Shown piece by piece: positions 18,204 through 27,502 of a DNA stretch of 34,618 nucleotides. Where the stretch lies: positions 1 through 34,618 of the forward strand of contig NZ_BPFD01000049.1 in the NCBI RefSeq assembly GCF_019655335.1. The letters are read 5' to 3'. The notes beneath the pieces were generated by a model. That model made no database searches. It was given only the letters and a program-made list of their open reading frames with translations, and was not told the origin of the DNA. Source of the DNA: Shewanella hafniensis. GTDB taxonomy: Bacteria; Pseudomonadota; Gammaproteobacteria; Enterobacterales; Shewanellaceae. The position numbers were made by a program, and so were the translations under genes. Positions within the stretch are counted from its first letter, which is position 1. The number at the start of each line of letters is the position of its first letter.

Positions 18204-18695
18204 ATGCAAGCCCTTGTTGCTGTTGTTATGGGTTCTAAAAGTGATTGGCCCACGATGGAAGCCGCCGCTGAGATAATGGATAAACTGCAAGTGCCTTATC
18301 ATGTTGAAGTGGTTTCCGCCCATAGAACGCCAGATAAACTCATGGAGTTTGCAGCCTCTGCCGCCGATCGTGGTTTTAAAATCATCATTGGTGGCGCCGG
18401 TGGTGCTGCGCACTTACCCGGCATGATTGCTTCTAAAACTCGCTTACCCGTATTAGGTGTACCAGTTCAAAGTAAGGCCCTGTCAGGTATGGACAGCTTA
18501 TTGTCTATCGTTCAAATGCCAAAAGGCATTGCCGTCGGCACCTTAGCTATAGGCACAGCGGGCGCTTTCAATGCGGGATTGTTGGCCTGCCAAATCCTTG
18601 CGAATAACGATGCTGAATTAGCGACTCGAGTTGACGCTTTCAGAGAAGAACAGACCCGTGCGGTACTGGACAATCCAGATCCGAGGGAAGTTTAA
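18204..18695 (+). CDS. purE: N5-carboxyaminoimidazole ribonucleotide mutase
   Basis: The enzyme converts N5-CAIR to CAIR in purine synthesis. The 163-aa class I PurE begins [18 protein letters not shown], with the phosphate-binding GSKSDW at 10-15, the catalytic His40 in SAHRTPD, and the [12 protein letters not shown] loop. AAGGAG lies five bases before the ATG. The stop TAA overlaps the purK start (TAATG), so the two are translationally coupled. It acts in the cytoplasm with PurK, which makes its substrate. Confidence 0.98.
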   Translation: MQALVAVVMGSKSDWPTMEAAAEIMDKLQVPYHVEVVSAHRTPDKLMEFAASAADRGFKIIIGGAGGAAHLPGMIASKTRLPVLGVPVQSKALSGMDSLLSIVQMPKGIAVGTLAIGTAGAFNAGLLACQILANNDAELATRVDAFREEQTRAVLDNPDPREV

Positions 18696-19798
18696 TGACC
18701 CAGACAAACACTAAACCTAAGGTTTGGGTATTAGGTAATGGTCAGCTGGGCGCCATGCTAACCCACGCTGGTGAGCCATTAGCAATTGAAGTTAACGCCG
18801 TCGATATCATGACGCCTACGGATGACATCCTGCCACTCGCGTCGCACGACATTATCACCGCCGAGCGCGAACAGTGGCCAGAGTCCGCCCTGAGTTTACA
18901 ACTCAGCTCACACCCCCATTTTGTTAATGGTCCGGTATTTAGCCGTTTAGCCGACCGTTTTAGCCAAAAAAGTCTACTCGACCAGCTCAGTGTTCCCACT
19001 GCGCCTTGGACCTTAGTTGACGATAACACCCAAGTAGATACCCTGTATCAGCACTATGGCCCCAGAGTCTTGATGAAACGCCGTACTGGTGGTTATGACG
19101 GTAAAGGCCAACATTGGCTTAAACAAGCCGAAGCGGGTGATATTCCAAACGATTGGCGTAACCTTGCGATTGCTGAACAAGCGATTAACTTTGATGAAGA
19201 AGTGTCATTGGTTGGCGTACGTACCCGTGAAGGCCAATGCGTGTTTTATCCGCTGACGCTGAACCTACATCAAGATGGTATTTTAATGGCGTCGATTTCG
19301 CCACTGGCACGCTTAAGCCCTTTGCAAGCCCAAGCCGAAGCTATGCTCAGCGCCATTATGCACGAGCTTGAATACATTGGCGTGATGGCGATGGAATGCT
19401 TCCGTGTTGGTGATGAGTTATTGGTAAATGAACTGGCGCCGCGAGTGCACAACTCAGGCCATTGGACTCAAGCCGGAACCCATATGGATCAATTCCAGCT
19501 GCATTTGCGTGCACTTTGCGGAATTGCGATCCCACAGCCACAAGTGAATTTTCAGTGTGTTATGGTCAATCTTATCGGTATCGATAATGACCCACGCTGG
19601 TTAAGTTTGCCCAATGCTGAGCTGTACTGGTACAACAAAGAAGTGCGCCATGGTCGTAAAGTTGGCCATTTGAACCTATCAGTGCCCAATAAAACTGTGC
19701 TCAACCAGAGCATAGCCGCACTGCAAACTTGGATGCCAATCCAATACCAAGCACCTTTAGCCTGGATATTGGCCGAATACGCAGAAAATTCGCGTTAA
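18695..19798 (+). CDS. purK: N5-carboxyaminoimidazole ribonucleotide synthase
   Basis: This ATP-grasp enzyme joins bicarbonate to AIR at the cost of ATP, giving N5-CAIR for PurE. The product is 367 aa. The N-terminal segment VWVLGNGQLGAML is the nucleotide-type fold start. The ATP-grasp part includes RVLMKRRTGGYDGKGQ at about 124-139, EEVSLVGVR near 170, and the metal-binding ELAPRVHNSGHWT near 247-259, characteristic of PurK. It starts inside the purE stop codon and is followed by a hairpin terminator. Confidence 0.98.
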   Translation: MTQTNTKPKVWVLGNGQLGAMLTHAGEPLAIEVNAVDIMTPTDDILPLASHDIITAEREQWPESALSLQLSSHPHFVNGPVFSRLADRFSQKSLLDQLSVPTAPWTLVDDNTQVDTLYQHYGPRVLMKRRTGGYDGKGQHWLKQAEAGDIPNDWRNLAIAEQAINFDEEVSLVGVRTREGQCVFYPLTLNLHQDGILMASISPLARLSPLQAQAEAMLSAIMHELEYIGVMAMECFRVGDELLVNELAPRVHNSGHWTQAGTHMDQFQLHLRALCGIAIPQPQVNFQCVMVNLIGIDNDPRWLSLPNAELYWYNKEVRHGRKVGHLNLSVPNKTVLNQSIAALQTWMPIQYQAPLAWILAEYAENSR

Positions 19799-19820
19799 TT
19801 CAGTATTTAGTACCAAAATC

Positions 19821-19862
19821 ACTGATATGAAATTGTTCACAGTTTCATATCAGTTTATATTT
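19821..19862 (+). terminator. Hairpin terminator of purEK
   Basis: ACTGATATGAAA at 19821-19832 and its complement at 19843-19854 form a 12-bp stem with a 10-nt loop, followed by a T/A-rich run. The stem is AT-rich, so termination may be moderate. It starts 22 bp after the purK stop. Confidence 0.65.
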
Positions 19863-19961
19863 CAATTTTAGTTATATACTTAACAGAACTCAGTGTGAAT
19901 ACGTTAGTGATGTATAGCATTCAATTGTGGCTAGCAATGACACAGATAAAGGAATACTCGA

Positions 19962-21215
19962 GTGAAATTAAGGGATAATTTCAAACGTAAGACCATAGAT
20001 CGCTTAGATTATCGCTATCATCTGCTATTGCTCATTGTGCCGATATGTCTATTCGTCCTGCTATTTATCTTTAATGCACCCACAGAAGGTTGGACTATCC
20101 TGCCATTACTGTTTGTTTGCATCATTTACATTTTTGCCTACAGCCTGATTTACTATTTGCATCAAGGTCGGTTAACTCGACTGTGGGAGCATTTAGAGCA
20201 AGTCGTCACTATCAACGATGCCATCTACGAGCTCGCGCACCTCTCAAGCCATTATAAAAATGAGCATGCTTTTCTCGACGCCTTACTCAACAAAGCCGTA
20301 TACGTAATTAATGGTGCCGAAATGGGCAGTATCATTAAAGTCAACGAGGCTAATAACAAACTGCATTTCGAATCTGTAGTGGGTCTCGATTTAGCAAAAC
20401 TCAGACAACTGGATTTTACCTTAGAACAAACCTTTGAATATCGGCTTACTCAGGGAAAATGCGATCAAGTTGTGGTCATCAATGATATGAAAAATATCAA
20501 TGCCGCCAGTACGTTAACCGAAGATGATCAAAGTATATTACTCTCAGTGTCGAAGCAGCCTATACGCTCAACCCTGTCTAGCCCTATTCGTATCGATGGC
20601 AAGCTCTATGGCATGCTTAATCTCGACAGCAGTAGCCTAGGCGCCTTTAGCGATTACGACCGCAATCTGGTTTCTATCCTAACCCACGAAGCCAGTAATG
20701 CCATTGCGCTCTATCAGAAGTCACAACAGATCACTAAGCTCGCGAATTACGATCCGCTTACAGGGCTTTATAATCGAAAGAATTTTGAAGATGAACTGCA
20801 CCACTGGCAGCACAAACCTCACCTTGGCAGCTATTTAATTATTATCGATATGGATAATCTCAAGGCCATTAATGATGCCTATGGGCACCAGACTGGTGAT
20901 ATTGCCATTAAGCGCACGGCCACTGCCATACTGACCTATTGGCAAAACAAAGGCATTATTTCCCGTTTTGGTGGCGATGAATTTGTCGCGCTATGCCATG
21001 GGCCGCTAACCCAAATCGAGCAAGACTTAGATAAAATGCGCCAAACCTTGAATCAAGGCTCGGAGCTTAGCCTAGGTTTTAGTTTTGGGATTGCTCCATT
21101 CGAAACCGATTGGTATCAATCCTTTAAGACTGCCGATCATGCCATGTATGAGCAAAAGCGCGCGAAGAAGAAAGCCATTAAAGCATTAGAAACTTTCGCA
21201 GTGAAAGCACAATAA
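19962..21215 (+). CDS. Membrane diguanylate cyclase, GAF-GGDEF
   Basis: A 417-aa protein that should make cyclic di-GMP from two GTP. Two membrane spans at about 19-38 and 46-66 form a short hairpin anchor. A GAF sensor domain follows at about 85-250 and a GGDEF domain at 255-412. The active-site motif RFGGDEF is intact (GGDEF at 337-341), as are the NLKAINDAYGH substrate residues. The inhibitory I-site RxxD that normally precedes it is replaced (QNKG at 328-331), so product inhibition through that site is not expected. The start is GTG at 19962 with AAAGGAA upstream. It is monocistronic. The GAF ligand is unknown. Confidence 0.92.
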   Translation: MKLRDNFKRKTIDRLDYRYHLLLLIVPICLFVLLFIFNAPTEGWTILPLLFVCIIYIFAYSLIYYLHQGRLTRLWEHLEQVVTINDAIYELAHLSSHYKNEHAFLDALLNKAVYVINGAEMGSIIKVNEANNKLHFESVVGLDLAKLRQLDFTLEQTFEYRLTQGKCDQVVVINDMKNINAASTLTEDDQSILLSVSKQPIRSTLSSPIRIDGKLYGMLNLDSSSLGAFSDYDRNLVSILTHEASNAIALYQKSQQITKLANYDPLTGLYNRKNFEDELHHWQHKPHLGSYLIIIDMDNLKAINDAYGHQTGDIAIKRTATAILTYWQNKGIISRFGGDEFVALCHGPLTQIEQDLDKMRQTLNQGSELSLGFSFGIAPFETDWYQSFKTADHAMYEQKRAKKKAIKALETFAVKAQ

Positions 21216-21293
21216 GTCGATTGAAGTCAGGCGCTATTAAAGGTCAATAGCAAAAGTCAGTCTTTGAGTTGAATATCAAAGTTGAACACCTAC

Positions 21294-21327
21294 AGTCAGC
21301 CATAGACGCTCATTCAAATGGCTGACT
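21294..21327. terminator. Hairpin in convergent gap
   Basis: AGTCAGCCAT at 21294-21303 and ATGGCTGACT at 21318-21327 form a perfect 10-bp stem with a 14-nt loop between the cyclase and the transglycosylase. It lacks a T-tract, so a termination role is possible only. Confidence 0.4.
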
Positions 21328-21365
21328 ATGTGAGCAAACTAGACTCTAGCTAAGCTCTTGCTAAA

Positions 21366-21397
21366 CCCTAACCCTAACCCTAACCCTAACCCTAACC
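21366..21397. repeat. Telomere-like (CCCTAA)5 microsatellite
   Basis: Five perfect tandem CCCTAA hexamers (21366-21395) continue two bases into a sixth and are preceded by the degenerate CTAAA. The TAG stop of the lytic transglycosylase gene (21392-21394, minus strand) lies inside the array. The minus strand, which is the coding strand, reads (TTAGGG)n with five GGG runs, enough for an intramolecular G-quadruplex just after the stop codon. Confidence 0.95.
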
Positions 21398-22009
21398 AAA
21401 GAATAAGCGCCACAACCAAGATGAATCCAAGTCTTTTTGGCAGGTTTTGTATTGAGCTGCGTAGCGTTTCGATCTGGCATCCACCTTGTTCGCTACTTTG
21501 ACTAACCACGCCTTAGACTTGTAACTGCCACGGCGATAACCGCCCCAGCCTTCGTGATAATTAAGATACTGCGCCCGCGCATCCCATTTAGATACGCCAT
21601 TAATTTTATGGGTTTTGCTGATAAACCAGCCCATAAAATCCAAGGCATCATCGAAATCACTGCGGCTCGACCAACTGTTTCCCGTCTCACGCACATAATC
21701 ATCCCACGTCATGGTCTTAGCCTGCGCATACCCATAGGCATCACTGGCACGGCCAATAGGGATAAAACCTAAAAAGTATTCCATCGGTGGCGCGGCATTG
21801 TGCTTGAATGAACTCTCTTGATACATCATCGCCAACGGAACATGCACTGGCACACCCCATTTGTCACGGGCGTCTTTAGCGGCATCATACCAATCTCGGT
21901 GTTCTTGAAATATCTCACACAAATTTTCAGGTGACTTAGGCGGAGACGTCGCGCACCCAGACAAGATGCCGAGACTTGCGCAGAGTAAGATAGTGGAGGG
22001 TTTATTCAT
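21392..22009 (-). CDS. Lytic transglycosylase (SLT-domain) lipoprotein
   Basis: A 205-aa protein that should cleave peptidoglycan glycan strands to anhydro-muropeptides. I chose the ATG at 22009 because it starts a normal lipoprotein signal (MNKPSTILLCASLGILSGC, Cys19); ATG 22018 and a longer frame to 22045 are alternatives, and no start has a strong ribosome site. The SLT fold shows the catalytic Glu65 in MMYQESSF, the AYGYAQAKTMTW segment and LNYHEGWGGY near 149-158. It would be anchored in the outer membrane facing the periplasm. The stop codon lies within the telomere-like repeat, whose G-rich strand becomes the start of the 3' untranslated RNA. It is separated by 166 bp from the upstream gshA-coupled lipoprotein gene. 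Confidence 0.88.
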   Translation of the reverse strand: MNKPSTILLCASLGILSGCATSPPKSPENLCEIFQEHRDWYDAAKDARDKWGVPVHVPLAMMYQESSFKHNAAPPMEYFLGFIPIGRASDAYGYAQAKTMTWDDYVRETGNSWSSRSDFDDALDFMGWFISKTHKINGVSKWDARAQYLNYHEGWGGYRRGSYKSKAWLVKVANKVDARSKRYAAQYKTCQKDLDSSWLWRLFFG

Positions 22010-22089
22010 TAATATCATATTCTTTGGAGAGTTAGCTGGCTCCATGATGTCATAGACTCAGTCTGAGGCAAGCATAAAAAGCCTTTTTT

Positions 22090-22110
22090 GCGCTTAGAAG
22101 ATCTAAGCGC
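22090..22110. repeat. Inverted repeat after the small lipoprotein gene
   Basis: GCGCTTAG at 22090-22097 and CTAAGCGC at 22103-22110 form a perfect 8-bp hairpin 66 bp after the stop of the small lipoprotein gene. On the minus strand the stem is followed by A rather than T, so it is not a classical terminator. It may protect the transcript end or act as an operator for the transglycosylase gene. Confidence 0.35.
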
Positions 22111-22175
22111 TAGGGGTAAATCAATCTGACTTAAATCGCATGTTGCTGGCTTAGCACTTGAGCTAAACGCTTTGG

Positions 22176-22640
22176 CTATTTCGTTTCGGGACTCAGCTCA
22201 AATTGACACTCATGCTCTTCTTGCTGCCACACGCCCGGTTCCCAATATCCCGTGTCTTTGCCCATATAACGCTTATCGGTGTGAAATAGCGCACCGATAT
22301 GATAACGCTGATGGCTCTCAACATTGAGCTTAAATACCTTAGGCGTTCGTGCGGCAAGCGTGACCGACAAGCTAGGATCATCAATCAGTTCCGCGACGGT
22401 AAACTCATATTCGCCGGGCGCTAGCTGATAATTAGGCTTAGAGACCACTGCCTGACCGTTTAAATGGGTCACGACGACGCGATACCAGTGAGTGCTGGAA
22501 TCGGGCTGCAAATAACCCGACACAGTGCCACAGCCCAGTGGATCTTCTGGTGAAGCGGCGCAGCCTGATAATAAGGCACTGGCCCCAATCAAAGCTGCGC
22601 TGATACGCAAGCGAGTGAAAGAGAATAAGCCCTCTTTCAC
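22176..22640 (-). CDS. Small lipoprotein coupled to gshA
   Basis: A 154-aa predicted lipoprotein with no family I recognise. The signal peptide (RLRISAALIGASALLSGC) ends in a lipobox with Cys27. The mature part looks beta-rich, with LAPGEYEFTVAELID and SHQRYHIGALFHTDKRY, and has two later Cys residues (Cys37 and Cys147) that could form a disulfide. The GTG start at 22640 overlaps the gshA stop in the sequence GTGA, so its translation depends on gshA. That coupling to glutathione synthesis is notable, but a functional link is inference. Confidence 0.8.
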   Translation of the reverse strand: MKEGLFSFTRLRISAALIGASALLSGCAASPEDPLGCGTVSGYLQPDSSTHWYRVVVTHLNGQAVVSKPNYQLAPGEYEFTVAELIDDPSLSVTLAARTPKVFKLNVESHQRYHIGALFHTDKRYMGKDTGYWEPGVWQQEEHECQFELSPETK

Positions 22641-24208
22641 GACTGAGCTCCAAAGTAATCTTCCAGATAATCATCAAACGAAACTGAACGCTGCGCCGCT
22701 TCTAGCTCGGCCTGCTTGTTAAGCGAGCTGGATGCTTCGGCTTGATACTGCGCTATGGTCTCGCTCGACAAGGGATAATCGACAAAGAATTGATAGTATT
22801 GCTGTGCCAACGTCATCACCCACTGACCATGGTCTTGGCCTTTGTTGATTACGTTTTGCAGCACTTGTCCCGACAGGGTCAAGTTAGGATCTTCAACCGC
22901 TTTACGCCAATGGGCTAACGCCACTTGATAATCCGTCGCCTCACCATCGAGCAATACCGCCAAAGGTTGCAAGGCATCAAACAACTCTTCTAACCAAGAT
23001 TTAAGCGAACGTGAACCGTTTGCGGTTAGTAACTCAAGCCCAGGTTTACGGCCTTCAAGCACCACAGCTTTAAGATTCGCGCTTAATCTCGCCTCTTCGC
23101 TGGCTTCAGACTTAGGCGACTGCGTTAATAAACAATAGAGTAGGAATAAATCGAGGAAACGCACTTGGGTCGCCTCAATACCAATCGGGCTAAATGGATT
23201 AACATCTAAAGCACGCACTTCAATGTATTCCACCCCTGCACGGGCTAAGGCTTCTGACGGCTTCTCGCCACTACGCGTCACCCGTTTTGCACGAATTGGC
23301 GAGTAGAACTCGTTTTCAATCTGCAATACGTTGGCATTGAGCTGACGATACTCACCATCGACTTTAACGCCAATATTGGCAAAGTTTGCCGAAGGCATTT
23401 TGATGGCCGCATTTACACCAGCCAGATACTCAGGCAAAGAGTTATAGCTGATATTCAGCTCTTCTTGCTCTTTGTTGGTGTAGCCTAAATCGCTCATACG
23501 CAACGAAGTCGCATAGGGTAGATACAGAGTACCATGACCCGTTTTTTCAAACTTGAGATCGGTTTTTTGATCTTTAATGAAAGAGCTACATAATGCTGGT
23601 GAGGCACCAAATAAATAAGGTAGCACCCAGACTAAACGGCGATAGTTACGGATCAAGCCAAAATAGGATTCAGAAATAAAATCATCGTAACTTAACTGCT
23701 TATCGCTCAATTCGTACAGGCTTTGCCATAACTCTTGCGATACCGAAAAGTTAAAGTGCACCCCAGAAATAATCTGCATCAAGGCGCCGTAACGATAGGT
23801 TAAGCCCTTACGATATAAGGTTTTCATCATACCGGTATTTGATGAACCATAACGGGCAACGGGGATCTGTTTCTCGTCCTTCACATAACAAGGCATGCTG
23901 ACAGGCCACAGGCGCTGACCATTTAAATGGCGCACGCTGAAAGCATGGGTTTCAGTTAATCCGTTTAGCAATTGCTCAACATTGTTATGTACCGGAGTAA
24001 TAAACTCGAGCAAGGCTTCACTGTAATCCGTCGTAATACGCGAATGCATTAACGCTGAGCCTAAGGCTTCAGGATGCGAATCGGTGGCGAGATAACCCGA
24101 CTCATCAATCCGCAACGCCTCACGCTCTATGCCACGTAACATACCCAAGAGTGCGGTGCGCCCATGGGCGTCCGAGAGATGTTGTACTAATTCATTGAAT
24201 GACTTCAA
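22637..24208 (-). CDS. gshA: Glutamate-cysteine ligase
   Basis: The enzyme joins glutamate and cysteine with ATP in the first step of glutathione synthesis. It is the proteobacterial type 1 form: RGIEREALRID near residue 24, ATDSHPEALGSALMHSRITTDYSEALLEFITP, SMPCYV, ARYGSSNTGMMKTLYRKGL and the SGVHFNFS segment all match E. coli GshA. I place the start at TTG 24208 (523 aa, beginning KSFNELVQ after Met), because E. coli GshA is about 518 aa and AGAGAAG lies six bases upstream. The frame stays open to a GTG at 24337, which would give 566 aa with an unrelated N-terminus. A small lipoprotein gene overlaps the stop by 4 bp. Confidence 0.95.
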   Translation of the reverse strand: MKSFNELVQHLSDAHGRTALLGMLRGIEREALRIDESGYLATDSHPEALGSALMHSRITTDYSEALLEFITPVHNNVEQLLNGLTETHAFSVRHLNGQRLWPVSMPCYVKDEKQIPVARYGSSNTGMMKTLYRKGLTYRYGALMQIISGVHFNFSVSQELWQSLYELSDKQLSYDDFISESYFGLIRNYRRLVWVLPYLFGASPALCSSFIKDQKTDLKFEKTGHGTLYLPYATSLRMSDLGYTNKEQEELNISYNSLPEYLAGVNAAIKMPSANFANIGVKVDGEYRQLNANVLQIENEFYSPIRAKRVTRSGEKPSEALARAGVEYIEVRALDVNPFSPIGIEATQVRFLDLFLLYCLLTQSPKSEASEEARLSANLKAVVLEGRKPGLELLTANGSRSLKSWLEELFDALQPLAVLLDGEATDYQVALAHWRKAVEDPNLTLSGQVLQNVINKGQDHGQWVMTLAQQYYQFFVDYPLSSETIAQYQAEASSSLNKQAELEAAQRSVSFDDYLEDYFGAQS

Positions 24209-24354
24209 TTTGCGCTTCTCTAATTGGTGATTCGCTATCGCGACAAGGTTAACAGTCAGACCTTTATTTTGAGGCTTATCTTGCAAAATACGCCTCAAAA
24301 TAAATCTAAACCTGTCTGTGGGGCAAGCCAAATTCACAACTTGTACTGTTAAAA

Positions 24355-24386
24355 GCAGACGGTGACAGCTAATGCTGTCACCGTCT
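24355..24386 (-). terminator. Terminator of the M16 peptidase gene
   Basis: A perfect 13-bp stem (AGACGGTGACAGC with GCTGTCACCGTCT) and 4-nt loop lie 85 bp after the M16 stop. On the minus strand GCTTTT follows, a short T-tract. It lies just upstream of the gshA region and insulates it. Confidence 0.75.
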
Positions 24387-24470
24387 TTCGATGTAAATCC
24401 GGTAAATATGTGACGAATAGTCGTTAATTAACGTACACGTCTATCACCTATATAAGGGCGAAATACCAAT

Positions 24471-27305
24471 TTACAATACTAAAGTTTCAATTGGATAGCC
24501 CAACGCCGCTAAATCTGCTTCGATTTTTGCTTTATCTCCCACCACTAGAATCACCATTTTATTGATATCTAGCTCGGAAGCCGCGAGGGCATTGAGTTCA
24601 TCTTTTGTTACAGTATTAATGATCTTGTCCTGTTGAGTCGTAAAATCTTGGCTCAATTGGTAACGTTGGATCATGCGCATAAAGCCCGCTTTTTGATACG
24701 GAGTTTCATAATCAAGTGCTTGACCTTGCGAGACTGAATTTCGCATAAAGGCAAGTTCAGTATCTGTCATACCCTTTTGCTGATACGCACTGATTTCTTT
24801 TACAAACTCAGTGAGTGCTTTCGCCGTCACGTCACTGCGAACGTTACTTGATGCGACAAAATCACCGACTTCAGCACCGCCCGCAAAACTGGTGCGAGCG
24901 CCATAGGTATAACCTTTATTTTCACGTAAATTCAGGTTGATACGACTATTGAATGCGCCGCCGAGCGGGTAGTTCATCAGGTAAGATTTAAAGTAATCGC
25001 CTGTGGCATCATAGGGCAATGCGCGCTTGGCGATATTGATCACCGATTGCGCCGCGCCAGGTTTATCAATCAGATAAATCGTACCGCCTTTTAATGCTGG
25101 GAATGGCTTAAGTGGCGGCACCACAACTGCGGCCCCTTGCCACAGACTCAATCCCGCTAACTTAGGCAATAATGCTGATTCAGGTAAATTGGCGACTGTG
25201 ACGATTTTAGCGTTACCGCCTTGATACTGCTGGGCATAAAACGCTTTTACATCGGCTAACGTAAGCGCCGCGACTGAATCGAGTGTACCTATGTCATTCA
25301 CGCCTAAAGCATTGTCTTTACCGTATAACAAAGACGATAGCGCCGTATCAGCTAGGTAGCTAGGATCGGACTGCATATGCTGGATCTGCTGTAACTGCTG
25401 CTGTTTTACTCGAGTAAAGTCCGCTTCGTTGAAGGCTGGCTGGAAGAGTTTTTCTTCCATAATCGCCAGCGTCTCATCTAAATGCGCTGTCAGCGTCGAT
25501 ATTTTGATCGCACTTTGATATTCAGAGGCACTAAAGTCGACTGAACTGCCGAGCATTTCTAACGCTTGCGAAAGCGCTTCACTGCTGCGTTTCTGGCTCG
25601 ACTCATTAAGCATTTCCGCAGTCAGCGTCGCTAAGCCCGCTTTTTCAACTGGTACCAGTCTATGGCCGCCATTAAGGTACACAATCAGCTCAACCGTTGG
25701 CGTTTCAGTGCTTTGTGTGCCCATGACTTCTATGCCATTGGCTAAGGTTTTTGTCCATATTGTCGGAACCTTTAACACAGGTGCGGCGCCTGATGCGGGC
25801 ATCTTAGTTCGATCAAAACTTGAAACAAGTTCAGGCTTTGGCAAATCCCCTTCAACCGCCGTTTGCGCAATGGGCAAGGTCGCGGGCGTGAAGTTATCGG
25901 CATGGGCGATAAGTGACATCATACCCTGCGGCACCACACTCATCACCACCATAGGCTTATTTTTAATGTATTGCTTGAACACGCGCATCACATCGTCTTT
26001 GGTCACATTGGCATAACGACTCAAATCTGAAGCTATCATGTTCGGATTGCCCGACAGCGTTTGGTTCATCGCTAAGGCAGACACTTTGCCAGAAACACTT
26101 TGCAGGCTGTAAATGGTATCGGCCTCAAACTGCACTTTAACTTTTTGCAAATCGTCATCGGTAACGCCACGTTGCTCAAACTCATTAATAGAATCGAGGA
26201 TACGTTGCTCCAGAACCGCCAGTTTGCCACCCTTTTCTGGATTGGCTAAAGCATAAATCGACATCTGACACGCAAGCTCTTGGCAAGGGTGGCTGACATT
26301 GGCCTGCACGGCATAGCCATCTTTCACCAAGTTTTTATATAACAAGGATGTTTTGCCGCCGCCTAAAATATTGGCTAACAGATCGAGCGCAGCTTCATCA
26401 GGATGCCTTGCGTATACGGTTGGAAAACCAATACGGATCAAGGGCAAGTGCACTTGATCTTCCATGGAGATGTAACGCGTTTTATCTAAGTTAACCAGCG
26501 CCTTTTGCTCTAAAGAGACTTCAGGGCCACGGGGGATTTCACCAAAATATTTATTCACCCAGGCTAAGGTCTGCATTTCATCGAAATCGCCACCTATGGT
26601 CAGGGTTGCATTGTTAGGGCCATACCAACGTTGGAAAAAGTGTTTAACATCATCAACTGTGGCGCGATTGAGATCGTCCGGCCAGCCAATCACAGGCCAA
26701 GAATAAGGATGACCGACAGGATACATGGCTTGGCTAAAACGCTCACTCATGCGGCCATAGGGCTGATTATCGATACGCTGTGCACGCTCGTTTTTCACTG
26801 TCTCGCGCTGCACTTCAAATTTTTCACTGGTGAGTGCCGGCAATAAAAAGCCCATACGGTCCGACTCAAGCCACAGCATTTTTTCTAATTGATTGCTGGG
26901 CACGGTTTCAAAGTAGTTGGTTCTGTCGGTATTGGTCGTGCCGTTTAAGGTGCCGCCAGCTTCGGTAACCACTTCAAAATGTTGTTCATCGGCGACGTGC
27001 TGCGAGCCTTGGAACATCATGTGTTCAAATAAATGCGCAAAACCCGAACGGCCAGCCAATTCACGGGCAGAGCCCACATGATAAGTGACGTCGACATGCA
27101 CTAAGGGATCGGAATCATCTTGATGCAAAATAACCGTTAACCCATTGGCTAATTGGTACTTTTTGTAGGGTATCCCTACTTGCGAATCGGCCAGTTGCAC
27201 ATTTTCGATAAGTTTAACGCCTGCGGGCAAGTTCGCCGTAGTCGTTTCAGATGCACAGCCCGCGAGTGCGGCAGAAATTGCGACCGCTAATATCCATTTC
27301 TTCAA
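24471..27305 (-). CDS. M16-family zinc peptidase lipoprotein
   Basis: A two-halved insulinase/pitrilysin family protein of 944 aa. I favour TTG at 27305 as start: GAGGGGA ends five bases upstream and the next residues form a lipoprotein signal with LAGC (Cys17). An ATG at 27323 in the same frame lacks a ribosome site. The N-terminal half holds the inverted zinc motif HLFEH at 91-95 (His, Glu base, His) followed some 75 residues later by the third ligand region ETVKNERAQR. The C-terminal half is a non-catalytic M16 copy with the RENKGYTYG substrate-binding segment. It probably degrades peptides in the periplasm. It is monocistronic. Confidence 0.93.
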   Translation of the reverse strand: MKKWILAVAISAALAGCASETTTANLPAGVKLIENVQLADSQVGIPYKKYQLANGLTVILHQDDSDPLVHVDVTYHVGSARELAGRSGFAHLFEHMMFQGSQHVADEQHFEVVTEAGGTLNGTTNTDRTNYFETVPSNQLEKMLWLESDRMGFLLPALTSEKFEVQRETVKNERAQRIDNQPYGRMSERFSQAMYPVGHPYSWPVIGWPDDLNRATVDDVKHFFQRWYGPNNATLTIGGDFDEMQTLAWVNKYFGEIPRGPEVSLEQKALVNLDKTRYISMEDQVHLPLIRIGFPTVYARHPDEAALDLLANILGGGKTSLLYKNLVKDGYAVQANVSHPCQELACQMSIYALANPEKGGKLAVLEQRILDSINEFEQRGVTDDDLQKVKVQFEADTIYSLQSVSGKVSALAMNQTLSGNPNMIASDLSRYANVTKDDVMRVFKQYIKNKPMVVMSVVPQGMMSLIAHADNFTPATLPIAQTAVEGDLPKPELVSSFDRTKMPASGAAPVLKVPTIWTKTLANGIEVMGTQSTETPTVELIVYLNGGHRLVPVEKAGLATLTAEMLNESSQKRSSEALSQALEMLGSSVDFSASEYQSAIKISTLTAHLDETLAIMEEKLFQPAFNEADFTRVKQQQLQQIQHMQSDPSYLADTALSSLLYGKDNALGVNDIGTLDSVAALTLADVKAFYAQQYQGGNAKIVTVANLPESALLPKLAGLSLWQGAAVVVPPLKPFPALKGGTIYLIDKPGAAQSVINIAKRALPYDATGDYFKSYLMNYPLGGAFNSRINLNLRENKGYTYGARTSFAGGAEVGDFVASSNVRSDVTAKALTEFVKEISAYQQKGMTDTELAFMRNSVSQGQALDYETPYQKAGFMRMIQRYQLSQDFTTQQDKIINTVTKDELNALAASELDINKMVILVVGDKAKIEADLAALGYPIETLVL

Positions 27306-27502
27306 AACATTCCCCTCATACATCAATAGGTCAAAATAAAGTGTTATAGCTAAAGTGCTGCGTAAAGTAATAGTGCGCTTAAATGATTAAGCATTGGGAT
27401 TTATGACTCGCAAAATTGGCACTAAGTTCCTATCTATACAGTAAATTCAGTCTAAACGGAAAACACTCCCTGCACTTGACTATTAAATGCATCCTAGCGC
27501 CA

